Positions 1-8,882 of a DNA stretch of 64,000 bases are shown piece after piece. Made by a program: the position numbers and the translations under genes. The number at the start of each line of letters is the position of its first letter. Within the stretch, counting starts at the first letter, position 1. The notes below the pieces were generated by a model that saw only the letters and a list, made by a program, of their open reading frames with translations, did not search any database and had not been told where the DNA came from. The DNA comes from Aquamicrobium sp. LC103 (lineage in GTDB: Bacteria; Pseudomonadota; Alphaproteobacteria; Rhizobiales; Rhizobiaceae), in the NCBI RefSeq assembly GCF_001014615.2, contig NZ_LBCQ02000002.1:1-64000 (forward strand), written 5' to 3'.

Positions 1-1
1 C

Positions 2-58
2 GACGTCCACGCCCTCATCCTCGGCAGAGCACAGACCGGGATACAGGCGTTCTTTTGA
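2..58 (+). CDS. 3' end of an unidentified upstream gene (partial)
   Basis: An open frame enters from the left edge and ends in a TGA that overlaps the ATG of the next gene (TGATG). The visible tail is 18 residues ending in TGIQAFF. This is too short to identify. The stop/start overlap is the main reason to think it is a real gene coupled to prmB. The sequence to the left of the window would settle it. Confidence 0.35.
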   Translation, partial: DVHALILGRAQTGIQAFF

Positions 59-1005
59 TGCGCGGCATGCCGGAACCGGTTCGGCCCGATCCGCGCCGGG
101 AAATCGAGGAACTGGCCACGTTGCGCGACGTGCTGCGCTACGCGGTCAGCGCCTATGCCGGCGCGGGCCTGCATTTCGGGCACGGCTCGTCGACGGCGCT
201 CGACGAGGCCGTGTTCCTGATCCTGGAAAGCCTGAACCTGCCGATCGACGACTTCAACGCCTTCGCCGATGCGCGGCTGACGCGTCGCGAAAAGGCGCTT
301 CTGGGCGAACGCATCGCGTTGCGGATCGAGAAGCGGCTGCCGGCCGCCTATCTGACGGGGCGTTCCTATCTGGCGGGCTACCCGTTCCGTTCCGACGCGC
401 GCGCGCTCGTCCCGCGCTCCTACATCGCCGAGCTCCTGTCCTCGCCGCTCTTCGATGGGTCGGATGGGGGATTGGCGCTCGTTTCCGAGCCGGAGGAAGT
501 CACCTCCGTGCTGGACCTCTGCACCGGCGGCGGGTCGCTGGCGATCCTGGCCGCCCATGCCTTCCCGAACGCGGACGTCGACGCCGTGGACCTGTCGACC
601 GACGCACTTGCGCTGGCCGCCGAAAACGTCGCCGATCACGGGCTGGAAGACCGCGTCACGTTGCTGGAGGGCGATCTCTACGCACCCGTGGCGGGCAGGA
701 CCTACGATCTCGTCATCACCAACCCTCCCTATGTCGGGCGCGAGGTGATGGAGGCGCTGCCGGACGAGTTCCGCCACGAGCCGGCGATGGCGCTCGACGG
801 CGGGGAGGACGGTTTCGACCTCGTGCGCCGCATCCTTTCCGGGGCGGCCGTCCATCTCAATCCCGGCGGCGGCATCCTCTGCGAGATGGGCACGGATCGC
901 GACATCCTCGACGATGAATATCCCCAAATTCCGTTCCTGTGGCTCGACAGCGAGGAGAGCGAGGGCGAGGTGTTCTGGCTGCGCCGAGAGGATCTTCCGG
1001 GCTAG
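58..1005 (+). CDS. prmB: 50S ribosomal protein L3 N5-glutamine methyltransferase (PrmB)
   Basis: A SAM-dependent methyltransferase of the HemK/PrmB family, which methylates a glutamine side chain of ribosomal protein L3. The protein has 315 residues, a normal length. It has the SAM-binding motif DLCTGGGSLAIL near residue 153 and the NPPY glutamine-methylating motif at about 222-225. The N-terminal helical region is of PrmB rather than PrmC type. A TTG lies one codon upstream, but ATG 58 is preferred because it overlaps the TGA of the preceding frame as TGATG, the usual arrangement for translational coupling. A further ATG at 67 cannot be excluded. Confidence 0.9.
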   Translation: MRGMPEPVRPDPRREIEELATLRDVLRYAVSAYAGAGLHFGHGSSTALDEAVFLILESLNLPIDDFNAFADARLTRREKALLGERIALRIEKRLPAAYLTGRSYLAGYPFRSDARALVPRSYIAELLSSPLFDGSDGGLALVSEPEEVTSVLDLCTGGGSLAILAAHAFPNADVDAVDLSTDALALAAENVADHGLEDRVTLLEGDLYAPVAGRTYDLVITNPPYVGREVMEALPDEFRHEPAMALDGGEDGFDLVRRILSGAAVHLNPGGGILCEMGTDRDILDDEYPQIPFLWLDSEESEGEVFWLRREDLPG

Positions 1006-1102
1006 ACCGCGGGATCGGCGGCGGTGGAGGTTCCGTCCCTATTTTAGGGTGGATTTCCGTCGCGATCCGGCGAAAACTGCAAGCCTCGTGACGGAGTAGG
1101 AA

Positions 1103-2290
1103 ATGTCCCGCAAATTCATCACGCATCTGAGTTCGGAACTCGACGAGATCAAAACCGCCGGCCTCTACAAGTCCGAGCGCGTGATCAGCTCGATGCAGTC
1201 GGCCGAGATCGAGGCGGACGGCCGCAAGGTGCTGAACTTCTGCGCCAACAACTATCTCGGCCTCGCCGACAGCGAGGAACTGCGCGAGGCGGCGAAGGCC
1301 GCGCTCGACCGCTACGGCTACGGCATGGCCTCGGTGCGTTTCATCTGCGGCACGCAGGAGGAGCACAAGGCGCTCGAGGCAAAGATTTCCGCCTTCCTCG
1401 GCATGGAGGACACGATCCTCTATTCCTCCTGTTTCGATGCCAATGCCGGCCTGTTCGAGACGCTGCTTTCCGAAGAGGACGCGATCATCTCGGACGCGCT
1501 CAACCACGCCTCGATCATCGATGGCGTGCGGCTGTCGAAGGCCAGGCGCTACCGCTACGCCAACAACGACATGGCCGAATTGGAGGCGCGCCTGAAGGAG
1601 GCTTCCGACGCCCGCTTCCGGCTGATCGCCACCGACGGCGTTTTTTCGATGGACGGCATCATCGCCAACCTCAAGGGCGTCTGCGATCTCGCCGAGGAAT
1701 ATGACGCGATGGTGATGGTGGACGACAGCCATGCGGTCGGCTTCGTCGGCGCCCATGGTCGCGGATCGCCGGAACATTGCGGCGTCGAGGACCGCGTCGA
1801 CATCGTCACCGGCACGCTCGGCAAGGCGCTTGGAGGAGCCTCCGGCGGCTATACCAGCGGCAGGAAGGAGGTGGTCGACTGGCTGCGCCAGCGCTCGCGC
1901 CCCTATCTCTTCTCCAACACGCTGATGCCGGCGATCGCAGGCGCCTCGCTCAAGGTGTTCGAAATGGTCGAAAACGGCGACGAGCTGCGCCACAGGCTCT
2001 ACGACAACGCCGAGCGGTTCCGCGACGGCATGACGAAGCTTGGTTTTTCCCTGGCCGGCGCCGGTCATCCCATCGTCCCGGTGATGCTGGGCGAGGCCGC
2101 GCTTGCGCAGAAGATGGCCGAGCGCATGCTCGACCACGGCATCTACGTCATCGGATTCTCCTTCCCGGTCGTGCCGAAGGGCCTTGCCCGCATTCGCACC
2201 CAGATGTCGGCCGCGCACTCCTTCGGGGACATCGACCGCGCCGTGGCGGCATTCGGCGAGGTGGGGAGGGAATTGGGAGTGATATCGTGA
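1103..2290 (+). CDS. kbl: 2-amino-3-ketobutyrate CoA ligase (glycine C-acetyltransferase)
   Basis: A PLP enzyme of the alpha-oxoamine synthase family. It cleaves 2-amino-3-oxobutyrate with CoA to glycine and acetyl-CoA, the second step of threonine degradation. The protein has 395 residues, full length. The Schiff-base lysine is K241 in GTLGKALGG, and the DDSHAVGF motif upstream contacts the cofactor. The start is preceded by a GGAG-type ribosome site. It lies 37 bp upstream of tdh, and the two form the usual threonine catabolic pair, so the product of Tdh can pass straight to Kbl. Confidence 0.95.
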   Translation: MSRKFITHLSSELDEIKTAGLYKSERVISSMQSAEIEADGRKVLNFCANNYLGLADSEELREAAKAALDRYGYGMASVRFICGTQEEHKALEAKISAFLGMEDTILYSSCFDANAGLFETLLSEEDAIISDALNHASIIDGVRLSKARRYRYANNDMAELEARLKEASDARFRLIATDGVFSMDGIIANLKGVCDLAEEYDAMVMVDDSHAVGFVGAHGRGSPEHCGVEDRVDIVTGTLGKALGGASGGYTSGRKEVVDWLRQRSRPYLFSNTLMPAIAGASLKVFEMVENGDELRHRLYDNAERFRDGMTKLGFSLAGAGHPIVPVMLGEAALAQKMAERMLDHGIYVIGFSFPVVPKGLARIRTQMSAAHSFGDIDRAVAAFGEVGRELGVIS

Positions 2291-2327
2291 AGTTCCTGGC
2301 TCTTTCAGCATTCCGGGGAAGTCTTCC

Positions 2328-3362
2328 ATGTCCAACATGATGCGCGCGCTGGTGAAGGCCAAGGCCGAGCCGGGTATCTGGATGGAACAGGTGCCGTTGC
2401 CGGAGATCGGACCGAACGACGTCCTCATCAAGGTCAGGAAGACGGCGATCTGCGGCACCGACGTCCATATCTACAATTGGGACGAATGGGCGCGGAAGAC
2501 CGTGCCCGTGCCCATGGTGACCGGCCACGAGTTCGTCGGCGAGGTGGCGGATTTCGGCGCGGCAGTGACCGAGTACAAGGTCGGCCAGCGGGTCGCGGGC
2601 GAAGGCCACATCGTCTGCGGCCATTGCCGCAACTGCCGCGCCGGCAGGGGACATCTGTGCCGCAATACGCTCGGCGTGGGCGTCAACCGGCCGGGGGCGT
2701 TTGCCGAATATGTCGCGCTGCCGCAGCACAATGTCGTGCCGATTCCCGACGACATTCCGGACGAGATCGCGGCGATCTTCGATCCGCTCGGCAACGCGGT
2801 TCACACGGCGCTTTCCTTCGATCTCGTCGGCGAGGACGTCCTGGTGACCGGCGCCGGACCGATCGGCATCATGGGCGCGCTGGTGGCGCAATGCGTCGGC
2901 GCCCGCAAGGTGGTGATCACCGACATCAATCCCGTGCGCCTCGATCTCGCGCGCAAGCTCGGCGTCCATCATGTCGTCAACGCCTCGAAGGAGGATCTGC
3001 GCGACGTCATGCGGGAGGAGGGCATGACCGAGGGCTTCGACATCGGCCTCGAAATGTCGGGCTCAGCCACGGCCTTCCGCGACATGATCGATACGATGAA
3101 CAATGGCGGCAAGATCGCCATTCTCGGCATCGCGCCGACCGGCTTCGAGATCGACTGGAACAAGGTGATCTTCAAGATGCTGCACCTGAAGGGCATCTAC
3201 GGCCGCGAGATGTTCGAGACCTGGTACAAGATGATCGCCCTGGTGCAGGGGCCGCTGGACGTTTCGGGGCTGATCACGCACCGGCTCGCCGCGGATGACT
3301 ACATAAAGGGCTTCGAGGCGATGAAGAGCGGCAATTCAGGCAAGGTCGTCATGGACTGGTAG
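2328..3362 (+). CDS. tdh: L-threonine 3-dehydrogenase
   Basis: A zinc-dependent medium-chain dehydrogenase that oxidises L-threonine with NAD+ to 2-amino-3-ketobutyrate, the substrate of Kbl. The protein has 344 residues. The catalytic zinc Cys is C42 in CGTD, followed by GHEF, and a structural zinc cluster is seen in [11 protein letters not shown]. The Rossmann motif is [12 protein letters not shown]. The chosen start gives [10 protein letters not shown], as in rhizobial Tdh proteins. A second ATG three codons in is possible. It is co-directional with kbl and probably in the same operon. Confidence 0.95.
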   Translation: MSNMMRALVKAKAEPGIWMEQVPLPEIGPNDVLIKVRKTAICGTDVHIYNWDEWARKTVPVPMVTGHEFVGEVADFGAAVTEYKVGQRVAGEGHIVCGHCRNCRAGRGHLCRNTLGVGVNRPGAFAEYVALPQHNVVPIPDDIPDEIAAIFDPLGNAVHTALSFDLVGEDVLVTGAGPIGIMGALVAQCVGARKVVITDINPVRLDLARKLGVHHVVNASKEDLRDVMREEGMTEGFDIGLEMSGSATAFRDMIDTMNNGGKIAILGIAPTGFEIDWNKVIFKMLHLKGIYGREMFETWYKMIALVQGPLDVSGLITHRLAADDYIKGFEAMKSGNSGKVVMDW

Positions 3363-3385
3363 CCGCCAGGTAAAGTTTTCCTCAG

Positions 3386-3401
3386 CTTTCCGCGCGGAAA
3401 G
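3386..3401 (+). terminator. 16-bp palindrome after tdh, candidate terminator
   Basis: A perfect palindrome CTTTCCGCGCGGAAAG lies 24 bp after the tdh stop. A run of six T begins about 11 bp further on, so the T-tract is not directly attached to the stem. It could be a weak intrinsic terminator for kbl-tdh or a binding site for HPP-gene control. Confidence 0.35.
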
Positions 3402-3483
3402 GAATTCGTTCGTTTTTTCCGGCGCGCCGCCGGTGTATGGACGCGCCTGCGCAAGAACATTGAACTGAATTCCGAGTATCTGA

Positions 3484-4056
3484 ATGTCCGACGAGAAGCT
3501 GGAAGGCGTTGCTTTCCCCGCGTGGAGCAAGGCCGGCGCCAGGCGGCGCGAGCTTGCCAATGTCATCCGCTCGGTAACGAGGCGCCACGAGCCTCCCGTC
3601 GATTTCGGGTCGAACCTCAAGGCGGGCCTGGGTGCGGTGTGGGGCATGAGCATGGTCGCCTATCTTGCCGTGCTCACGGGTCTGCCTCTGCTGCTTGCGC
3701 CGCTCGGCGCCACGGCGGCTCTCCTCTTCGGCCAGCCGTCGAGCCCGCTGTCGCAGCCCGTGAACATCATGGGCGGTTATCTGATCGGCACCATCGCCTG
3801 CGAGCTGGCGTTCTTCGCCTTTCCGGGCGAATGGGTCGCCACCGCCGGCGCCGTGGGGGCGGCCATCGTCGTGATGCGGGCACTGAGGGTCACCCATCCG
3901 CCGGCCGGCGCCCTGCCGATCGTCGGCTTCAACGGGATGGTTCACGGAACGCAGCTTTTCCTGGTGGGCTTGCTGAGCAGCGTCATATTGATCGCGCTCG
4001 CCCTCGTCGTTCATCGCATACCGCCGCGGCGCGAATATCCGATCGGCAACAAGTGA
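3484..4056 (+). CDS. HPP family integral membrane protein
   Basis: A protein of 190 residues with a short cytoplasmic N-terminus and about four hydrophobic segments (roughly residues 48-68, 72-92, 118-140 and 155-178). It carries the signatures of the HPP family: PLGATAALLFG followed by SPLSQP, and THPPAGA at about residue 138. Some HPP proteins have been linked to nitrite transport in cyanobacteria and plants. The function in rhizobia is not established. It follows tdh by 121 bp and is probably a separate unit. Confidence 0.8.
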   Translation: MSDEKLEGVAFPAWSKAGARRRELANVIRSVTRRHEPPVDFGSNLKAGLGAVWGMSMVAYLAVLTGLPLLLAPLGATAALLFGQPSSPLSQPVNIMGGYLIGTIACELAFFAFPGEWVATAGAVGAAIVVMRALRVTHPPAGALPIVGFNGMVHGTQLFLVGLLSSVILIALALVVHRIPPRREYPIGNK

Positions 4057-4066
4057 GGGGCTGAGG

Positions 4067-4468
4067 CTATTCGAAAGCTCGAAGGCCAGCCGCTTGGACC
4101 GCCGACGCCAGACGACGATCCAGCGTCGCCAATGGAAATCCGGTGCGCTGCGCGAGTTCCAAATAGGCCGCGTCGTAAATGGTGAGGCTATGACGGCGAG
4201 CGACATCCAGTAATTGTTGATCTTCGACGTCGGTATCCTCAGAAATCGAATGCCGTGCAAGAATTTCCAATGCGGTCCGTGTCGTTTCGGAGGTCATTCG
4301 CCCACGCCGTTCAGCGACAATCAGCAGATTTCGAACTTCGAACCACCAAATGGCCGGTACCAACGCAGCTTCGCTGATCAAACGCAAACGACATTTCTCT
4401 CCCAACGGATGTTTTTCGTCCGGGAGCAGCCATGCAGCGGTCACCGAGGCATCCAAAATGAAGGTCAT
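4067..4468 (-). CDS. vapC: PIN-domain ribonuclease toxin (VapC family)
   Basis: A protein of 133 residues with the PIN-domain layout: FILDASV with the first acidic residue near the N-terminus, E44 in the FEVRNLL helix, and the downstream acidic pair in YDAAYLELA and TLDRRLA. VapC toxins are Mg-dependent endoribonucleases that often cut tRNA or rRNA. The start ATG overlaps the TGA of the antitoxin gene as TGATG, so the pair is translationally coupled. The 3' end lies 10 bp from the convergent HPP gene. Confidence 0.85.
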   Translation of the reverse strand: MTFILDASVTAAWLLPDEKHPLGEKCRLRLISEAALVPAIWWFEVRNLLIVAERRGRMTSETTRTALEILARHSISEDTDVEDQQLLDVARRHSLTIYDAAYLELAQRTGFPLATLDRRLASAVQAAGLRAFE

Positions 4469-4719
4469 CAGTATTTGTGACCTTCGTGGCGTGCTTCAAG
4501 AATGTCCTCGATAGTTATTCCTGATTTAGGAAGTTTCGTGCGTAGTTCTTCCAACGCCTCCACCGCCTTGCGGGCGCGCTCCCTGTCAAAACCTTCAGGG
4601 GGAACGATCCGAGCGATGGTTCTGCCATGGCGCGTTATATCCACGGTCTCTCCGCGCTCGACGTCGCTCAGCAGCGCCGAGAATTTCGCTTTGGCTTCAG
4701 TAGCAGGCACGATCTTCAT
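4468..4719 (-). CDS. Phd/YefM-type antitoxin of the VapBC-like pair
   Basis: A protein of 83 residues that starts MKIVPATEAKAKFSALLSDV, the Phd/YefM DNA-binding fold, with ITRHGRTIARIVP completing it. The C-terminal part (about 55-83) would wrap the toxin. It lies directly upstream of the PIN toxin and shares one base with it. A GAGGT ribosome site sits about 6 bp before the ATG. Proteins of this type repress their own promoter together with the toxin. A fitting palindrome lies just upstream. Confidence 0.85.
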   Translation of the reverse strand: MKIVPATEAKAKFSALLSDVERGETVDITRHGRTIARIVPPEGFDRERARKAVEALEELRTKLPKSGITIEDILEARHEGHKY

Positions 4720-4737
4720 GATTTACCTCATCGGACC

Positions 4738-4778
4738 GGTCAAAATGACCTCTTATAATATGGAGGGTGGTTGTTTCG
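4738..4778 (-). promoter_or_regulatory. Promoter and palindrome of the phd-vapC pair
   Basis: Read on the minus strand, a TTGACG box is followed after about 19 bp by TATTAT (positions 4760-4755). A small palindrome GGTCATTTTGACC covers 4738-4750, where transcription would begin, so a bound antitoxin would block initiation. The -35/-10 spacing is one or two bases longer than ideal. Confidence 0.4.
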
Positions 4779-4781
4779 ACG

Positions 4782-5231
4782 TCAACGCGGCATCAGGACC
4801 CGTTCCAGCGCCTCGAGACCGCGCAGGAGCGCGCCGCGGTCCTCCTCGCTGAGGCTCTCCAGCATCTTCGCCTCGAAGCCCGTGGCGAGCGGCACGAGTT
4901 CACGATAGGCGGCGGCGCCGGTTTTGGACAAGGCGAGATATTCGACGCGCCGGTCCGTCGGGCAGGCGTCTCTCACCAGCCATTTCCGTTTTTCCAGCGC
5001 CGCCACGGCGCGCGACACCTTGGTCTTGTGCATGGCGGAATGCTCGCCGATGCCGGTGGCGGTCATGACGCCATATTGCCCGAGCGTGGCGAGGAGTCGC
5101 CATTCCGGCCGCGTCAGCCCATACTTGTCCCTGTAGATGCGGGCGAAATCGCGGCTCACCGCGTCCGCCAGACGGTTGAACCGATAGGGGAGGAAGCTCT
5201 CGAGTTCGAGGATTTCCCGTTCCGCTGCCAC
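4782..5231 (-). CDS. MarR family transcriptional regulator
   Basis: A winged-helix MarR regulator of 149 residues. It has the recognition region HSAMHKTKVSRAVAALEKRKWL (about residues 64-85) and the wing DRRVEYLALSKTG. It is divergent from hmgA with 109 bp between the two start codons, which suggests it controls the homogentisate genes. MarR proteins commonly repress aromatic catabolic genes and are released by an acidic aromatic ligand. The link to homogentisate is inferred from position only. Confidence 0.8.
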   Translation of the reverse strand: MAAEREILELESFLPYRFNRLADAVSRDFARIYRDKYGLTRPEWRLLATLGQYGVMTATGIGEHSAMHKTKVSRAVAALEKRKWLVRDACPTDRRVEYLALSKTGAAAYRELVPLATGFEAKMLESLSEEDRGALLRGLEALERVLMPR

Positions 5232-5291
5232 GTTTTCACTCCCGCTGTCTCAAAAAACCGCGTCGCGCGATTGATGGTTACATTTTCAATC

Positions 5292-5305
5292 GTTACGGAT
5301 GCAAC
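5292..5305. promoter_or_regulatory. Candidate MarR operator upstream of hmgA
   Basis: An imperfect 14-bp palindrome, GTTAC-GGAT-GCAAC, lies between marR and hmgA, 35 bp before the hmgA start. A further GTTAC half-site is present about 18 bp to its left. The size suits a MarR dimer. No experimental evidence is available from sequence alone. Confidence 0.3.
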
Positions 5306-5340
5306 AAATTCGATCGGTCGTCAAACGACGGGAGGTTGTC

Positions 5341-6654
5341 ATGACCATTTCCTACATGCCGGGCTTCGGCAACGATTTCGAGACGGAGACCTTGCCGGGC
5401 TCGTTGCCGCAAGGCCGTAACAGTCCGCAGCGGCCGGCCTACGGACTCTATGCCGAGCAGCTTTCCGGCTCGCCCTTCACCGCGCCGCGCGGTACCAACG
5501 AGCGCTCCTGGCTCTATCGCATCCGTCCCAGCGTGAAGCATCATGGCCGGTTCGAGCCGGCGGCATACCCTCACTGGAAGTCGGCGCCCAGCCTCGACGA
5601 TCACGAACTGCCGCTCGGCCAGTTGCGCTGGAATCCGATTCCGATGCCGGACGAGAAGACCGATTTCCTCTCCGGCATGCGGACGATGACCACGGCGGGC
5701 GACACGCTGGGCCAGGCCGGCATGGCCTCCCATGTCTATGTCGCGAACACGGACATGGTCGACGATCATTTCTTCAATGCCGACGGCGAGCTTCTGATCG
5801 TGCCGCAGGTCGGCGGAGTCCGTTTCGTCACCGAGATGGGTATCATCGAGCTTCGGCCGGGCGAGATCGCCGTGCTTCCGCGCGGACTGGTGTTCAAGGT
5901 CGAGCTGATCGACGGCCCCGCGCGCGGCTATGTCTGCGAGAACTACGGCGCGAAGTTCACCATGCCGGATCGTGGGCCGATCGGCGCGAACTGCCTTGCC
6001 AACCCCCGCGATTTCAAGACGCCGGTGGCGTGGTTCGAGGACAAGGAGACGCCCTGCCGCATCGTCGTGAAGTGGTGCGGCAAATTCTACGTCACCGAGA
6101 TCGGCCATTCGCCGCTCGACGTGGTCGCCTGGCACGGCAACTACGCGCCCTACAAATACGATCTGGCGACCTTCTCGCCGGTCGGCGCCATCCTCTTCGA
6201 TCACCCCGACCCTTCGATCTTTACCGTGCTGACGGCGCCGAGCGGTGAGGAAGGCACGGCCAATGTCGATTTCGTCATCTTCCCGCCGCGCTGGGCGGTA
6301 GCGGAGGACACGTTCCGCCCGCCATGGTACCATCGCAACATCATGAGCGAGTTCATGGGTCTCATCCACGGCCAGTACGACGCCAAGGAAGAGGGCTTCG
6401 TGCCCGGTGGCATGAGCCTTCACAACATGATGCTGGCGCATGGCCCCGACGCGTCGGGTTTCGAGAAGGCGTCGCGGGTCGACCTCAAGCCGGTCAAGCT
6501 CGAGAACACCATGGCCTTCATGTTCGAGACGCGCTTCCCGCAATTGCTTACCCGCTACGCGGCCGAGCATGACAGCCGGCAGGACAATTACATCGACTGC
6601 TGGGCCGATCTGAAGAAGCGCTTCAACGGCACGCCGGAAGGCGACTGGAGTTGA
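5341..6654 (+). CDS. hmgA: Homogentisate 1,2-dioxygenase
   Basis: A non-heme iron ring-cleavage dioxygenase that converts homogentisate to 4-maleylacetoacetate, the central step of tyrosine and phenylalanine breakdown. The protein has 437 residues. The N-terminus [12 protein letters not shown] and the block [20 protein letters not shown] are diagnostic. Iron ligands are expected in [13 protein letters not shown] (His and Glu) and in the later SLHNMM region (His). The frame is open from 5299, but ATG 5341 is chosen because a GGGAGG ribosome site sits directly before it and the protein then matches the family N-terminus. It heads a unit with the MBL gene and fahA. Confidence 0.96.
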   Translation: MTISYMPGFGNDFETETLPGSLPQGRNSPQRPAYGLYAEQLSGSPFTAPRGTNERSWLYRIRPSVKHHGRFEPAAYPHWKSAPSLDDHELPLGQLRWNPIPMPDEKTDFLSGMRTMTTAGDTLGQAGMASHVYVANTDMVDDHFFNADGELLIVPQVGGVRFVTEMGIIELRPGEIAVLPRGLVFKVELIDGPARGYVCENYGAKFTMPDRGPIGANCLANPRDFKTPVAWFEDKETPCRIVVKWCGKFYVTEIGHSPLDVVAWHGNYAPYKYDLATFSPVGAILFDHPDPSIFTVLTAPSGEEGTANVDFVIFPPRWAVAEDTFRPPWYHRNIMSEFMGLIHGQYDAKEEGFVPGGMSLHNMMLAHGPDASGFEKASRVDLKPVKLENTMAFMFETRFPQLLTRYAAEHDSRQDNYIDCWADLKKRFNGTPEGDWS

Positions 6655-7520
6655 ACGACCGGCTGGTAATCCTGGGCTCGAAGGGCGGCCCGGCGATCCG
6701 GCCCGGGGGACCTTCGCCCACCTCGTCGCTGCTCGAACTCGGCGGGCGCAGGATCGTCGTCGATTGCGGCCTCGGGGTGACACGGGGGCTGGTCGATGCC
6801 GGCATGCATCTCGCTTCGCTCGACCTCGTCTTCGTCACCCATCTGCATTCGGATCACGTGCTGGAGCTCGGCGGCCTGATCCACACCGCCTGGACCGCGG
6901 GACTGAAGACGCCTGTTCGCGTCTTCGGCCCACCGGGCACGGAGCATGTCTGGCGCCGCTTTGCCGAGGCGCTGGAGTTCGACATCGAGATACGCATCGT
7001 CGACGAGGGGCGCCCCGACATTCGCGAACTCGTGGTCGTGGAAGAGTTTTCCGAGGGAGAAATATTCGAATACGAGAGCCTGAGGGTTTCGGCGCTGCGG
7101 GTGGATCACCCGCCGGTGGTCGACGCTTTCGCGCTGCGCTTCGAGAGCGATGGCCGTTCGGTCGTCTTTTCCGGCGACACCGCCTTCTGTCCGCCGCTTG
7201 CGCAGTTCGCGCGCGGCGCCGACATCCTCGTGCATGAGGCGATGCTTGAAGCCGGTGTCGACCGGCTCGTCGCGCGCACCGGCAATGGCGCGAGGCTCAG
7301 GGAGCATCTTCTGGCCAGCCACAGTTTCGCCGACGAAGCCGGGCGCATCGCGGCGGAAGCCTCGGCCGGCCGGCTCGTGCTGCATCACCTGATTCCGGCC
7401 GACGATCCCGAAGTGACGGAGACGGATTGGCTGGACGCGGTTCGCAAAACATGGTCCGGTCCGGTGACGGTGGGTCGCGACGGGCTTTCGGTTCCGTTCG
7501 ACCCGGATAAAAAACGATAG
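6651..7520 (+). CDS. MBL-fold metallohydrolase of the homogentisate operon
   Basis: A protein of 289 residues with the metallo-beta-lactamase fold. The zinc motif HLHSDH is at 64-69, further ligands are probable in SGDTAF, and a late His lies near VLHHLIP. Overall it is closest to the RNase Z-like group. It begins at a TTG that overlaps the hmgA stop (TTGA), so translation is coupled to hmgA. The substrate is unknown. Its place between hmgA and fahA suggests a role in the same pathway, perhaps hydrolysis of a lactone or ester by-product. The family assignment is firm and the role is inference. Confidence 0.75.
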   Translation: MNDRLVILGSKGGPAIRPGGPSPTSSLLELGGRRIVVDCGLGVTRGLVDAGMHLASLDLVFVTHLHSDHVLELGGLIHTAWTAGLKTPVRVFGPPGTEHVWRRFAEALEFDIEIRIVDEGRPDIRELVVVEEFSEGEIFEYESLRVSALRVDHPPVVDAFALRFESDGRSVVFSGDTAFCPPLAQFARGADILVHEAMLEAGVDRLVARTGNGARLREHLLASHSFADEAGRIAAEASAGRLVLHHLIPADDPEVTETDWLDAVRKTWSGPVTVGRDGLSVPFDPDKKR

Positions 7521-7529
7521 GGAGGTGCA

Positions 7530-8552
7530 ATGAAACTTGCCACGCTGAAAAACGGCTCGCGCGATGGACGGCTCGTCGTCGTTTCGAGGGACCTGACCCG
7601 CTGCACGGACGCGTCGTTCCTGGTTTCGACGCTTCAGGCCGCTCTCGACGACTGGGTGCGGATCTCGCCGCATCTGGCGGCCCTTGCCGAAAGCCTCGAG
7701 CATGGATCGGTGCCGTCCGAGCGCTTTCACGAGCACGACGCGCATTCGCCGCTGCCGCGCGCCTATCAATGGGCGGACGGATCGGCCTATGTGAATCACG
7801 TCGAGCTGGTCAGAAAGGCGCGCGGCGCGGCACTGCCGGAGAGCTTCTGGACCGATCCGCTGATCTATCAGGGCGGCTCCGACAGCTTCCTCGCTCCGCG
7901 CGACCCGATCGTGATGGCCGACGAGGCCTGGGGCATCGACATGGAGGGAGAGGTTGCCGTCATCGTCGACGACGTGTCCGCCGGCGCGAGCGTGGATGAG
8001 GCGCGCGCCGCCATCCGCCTGATTATGCTGGTGAACGACGTCTCGCTGCGCGGCCTGATCCCGGCCGAGCTTGGCAAGGGCTTCGGTTTCTTCCAGTCGA
8101 AGCCCTCCTCGGCCTTCTCGCCGGTGGCGGTGACGCCGGACGAATTGGGCGATGCGTGGGACGGAGGCAAGGTTAGCCTGCCGCTGATCGTCGACTACAA
8201 CGGCAAGCCGTTCGGCAAGGCCGAGGCCGGCGTCGACATGACCTTCGACTTTCCGACCCTCGTCGCGCATGCGGCGAAGTCCCGGCCGCTCGCGGCGGGT
8301 TCGATCATCGGGTCGGGAACGGTTTCGAACAAGCTCGACGGCGGGCCGGGCAAGCCGATCGCCGAAGGCGGCGTCGGATATTCCTGCATCGCCGAAATCC
8401 GCATGATCGAGACGATCGAGGGCGGCAAGCCGCAGACGCCGTTCATGCGTTTCGGCGACACGGTTCGCATCGAGATGAAGGACAGGGAAGGACACTCGAT
8501 CTTCGGAGCGATCGAGCAGACGGTCGAGAAGCATAGTCCCGCTGAGGGGTAG
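7530..8552 (+). CDS. fahA: Fumarylacetoacetate hydrolase family protein (fumarylacetoacetase)
   Basis: A protein of 340 residues in the FAH superfamily. This is the size found in many alphaproteobacterial homogentisate clusters, shorter than the roughly 420-residue animal enzyme. Metal-binding acidic residues are expected in WGIDMEGEVAV (about 130-140), and a catalytic core runs through LIMLVNDVSLRGL and GSGTVSNK. It would cleave fumarylacetoacetate to fumarate and acetoacetate. A GGGAGG site precedes the ATG, 9 bp after the MBL gene. Context (hmgA upstream, hpd nearby) supports fumarylacetoacetase over other FAH-family activities. Confidence 0.85.
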   Translation: MKLATLKNGSRDGRLVVVSRDLTRCTDASFLVSTLQAALDDWVRISPHLAALAESLEHGSVPSERFHEHDAHSPLPRAYQWADGSAYVNHVELVRKARGAALPESFWTDPLIYQGGSDSFLAPRDPIVMADEAWGIDMEGEVAVIVDDVSAGASVDEARAAIRLIMLVNDVSLRGLIPAELGKGFGFFQSKPSSAFSPVAVTPDELGDAWDGGKVSLPLIVDYNGKPFGKAEAGVDMTFDFPTLVAHAAKSRPLAAGSIIGSGTVSNKLDGGPGKPIAEGGVGYSCIAEIRMIETIEGGKPQTPFMRFGDTVRIEMKDREGHSIFGAIEQTVEKHSPAEG

Positions 8553-8566
8553 GGAGAGATGGTGCG

Positions 8567-8707
8567 TCCTTCGAGGCTCGCTTCGCTCGCACCTCAGGAT
8601 GAGGGAGGTTGTGCATCGAGCGCCAGTCGTGGGTTCGAGCACAAGTCGTGGGTTCGAGAATAAGCGGTCCTCATCCTGAGGCGTGAGCGAAGCGAGCCTC
8701 GAAGGAT
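8567..8707. repeat. Large inverted repeat element (Hyphomicrobiales-type palindromic repeat)
   Basis: Two arms of about 38 bp face each other: 8567-8604, beginning TCCTTCGAGGCTCGCTTCGC, and its reverse complement near 8669-8706. They differ at only a few bases. Each arm also contains a short internal palindrome around GAGCGAAGCGAGCCTC. Between the arms a 15-bp sequence (AGTCGTGGGTTCGAG) is repeated at 8625-8639 and 8644-8658. Elements of this kind are common in intergenic DNA of rhizobial genomes. It has no coding capacity. Confidence 0.8.
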
Positions 8708-8719
8708 CGCCAGATGTGG

Positions 8720-8882
8720 GATCGCGGTGATGAAGGGGAAGGTGACGCACGGCTTCGACGTGTTCCTCCGTGACAGGCAGGATGCTGACATGGAATTCCG
8801 CGTCCATGGAAAGCGGATCGGGATATCCTTGCGGAATCCGATGCGGCTCATGCCAGGCCCAGATGAGGCTGTTCGTACCTGA
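8720..8882 (-). pseudogene. Remnant of a PIN-domain (VapC-like) toxin gene
   Basis: On the minus strand the frame encodes a stretch containing PVTEEHVEAVRHLPLHHRDP. This resembles the middle of PIN toxins, where a variable linker is followed by LPLxHRDPFDRLLIAQA. Here the match stops right after HRDP, where the inverted repeat begins, and neither the start nor the C-terminal catalytic part is present. It is therefore read as a fragment truncated by, or adjoining, the repeat. Recognition rests on a short motif, so confidence is moderate. The remnant ends at the start of the flavin hydroxylase gene on the other strand. Confidence 0.45.

Noticed and set aside
857-2458. Long open frame on the minus strand opposite prmB-kbl
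   Set aside because: It is the antisense of well-recognised genes with high GC codon bias and gives no recognisable protein. The same applies to long antisense frames at 5293-6783, 29410-31617, 32051-33904 and 50741-53455.
5299-5340. Upstream ATG for hmgA
   Set aside because: The extra 14 residues do not fit the family, and the GGGAGG ribosome site lies between this codon and ATG 5341.
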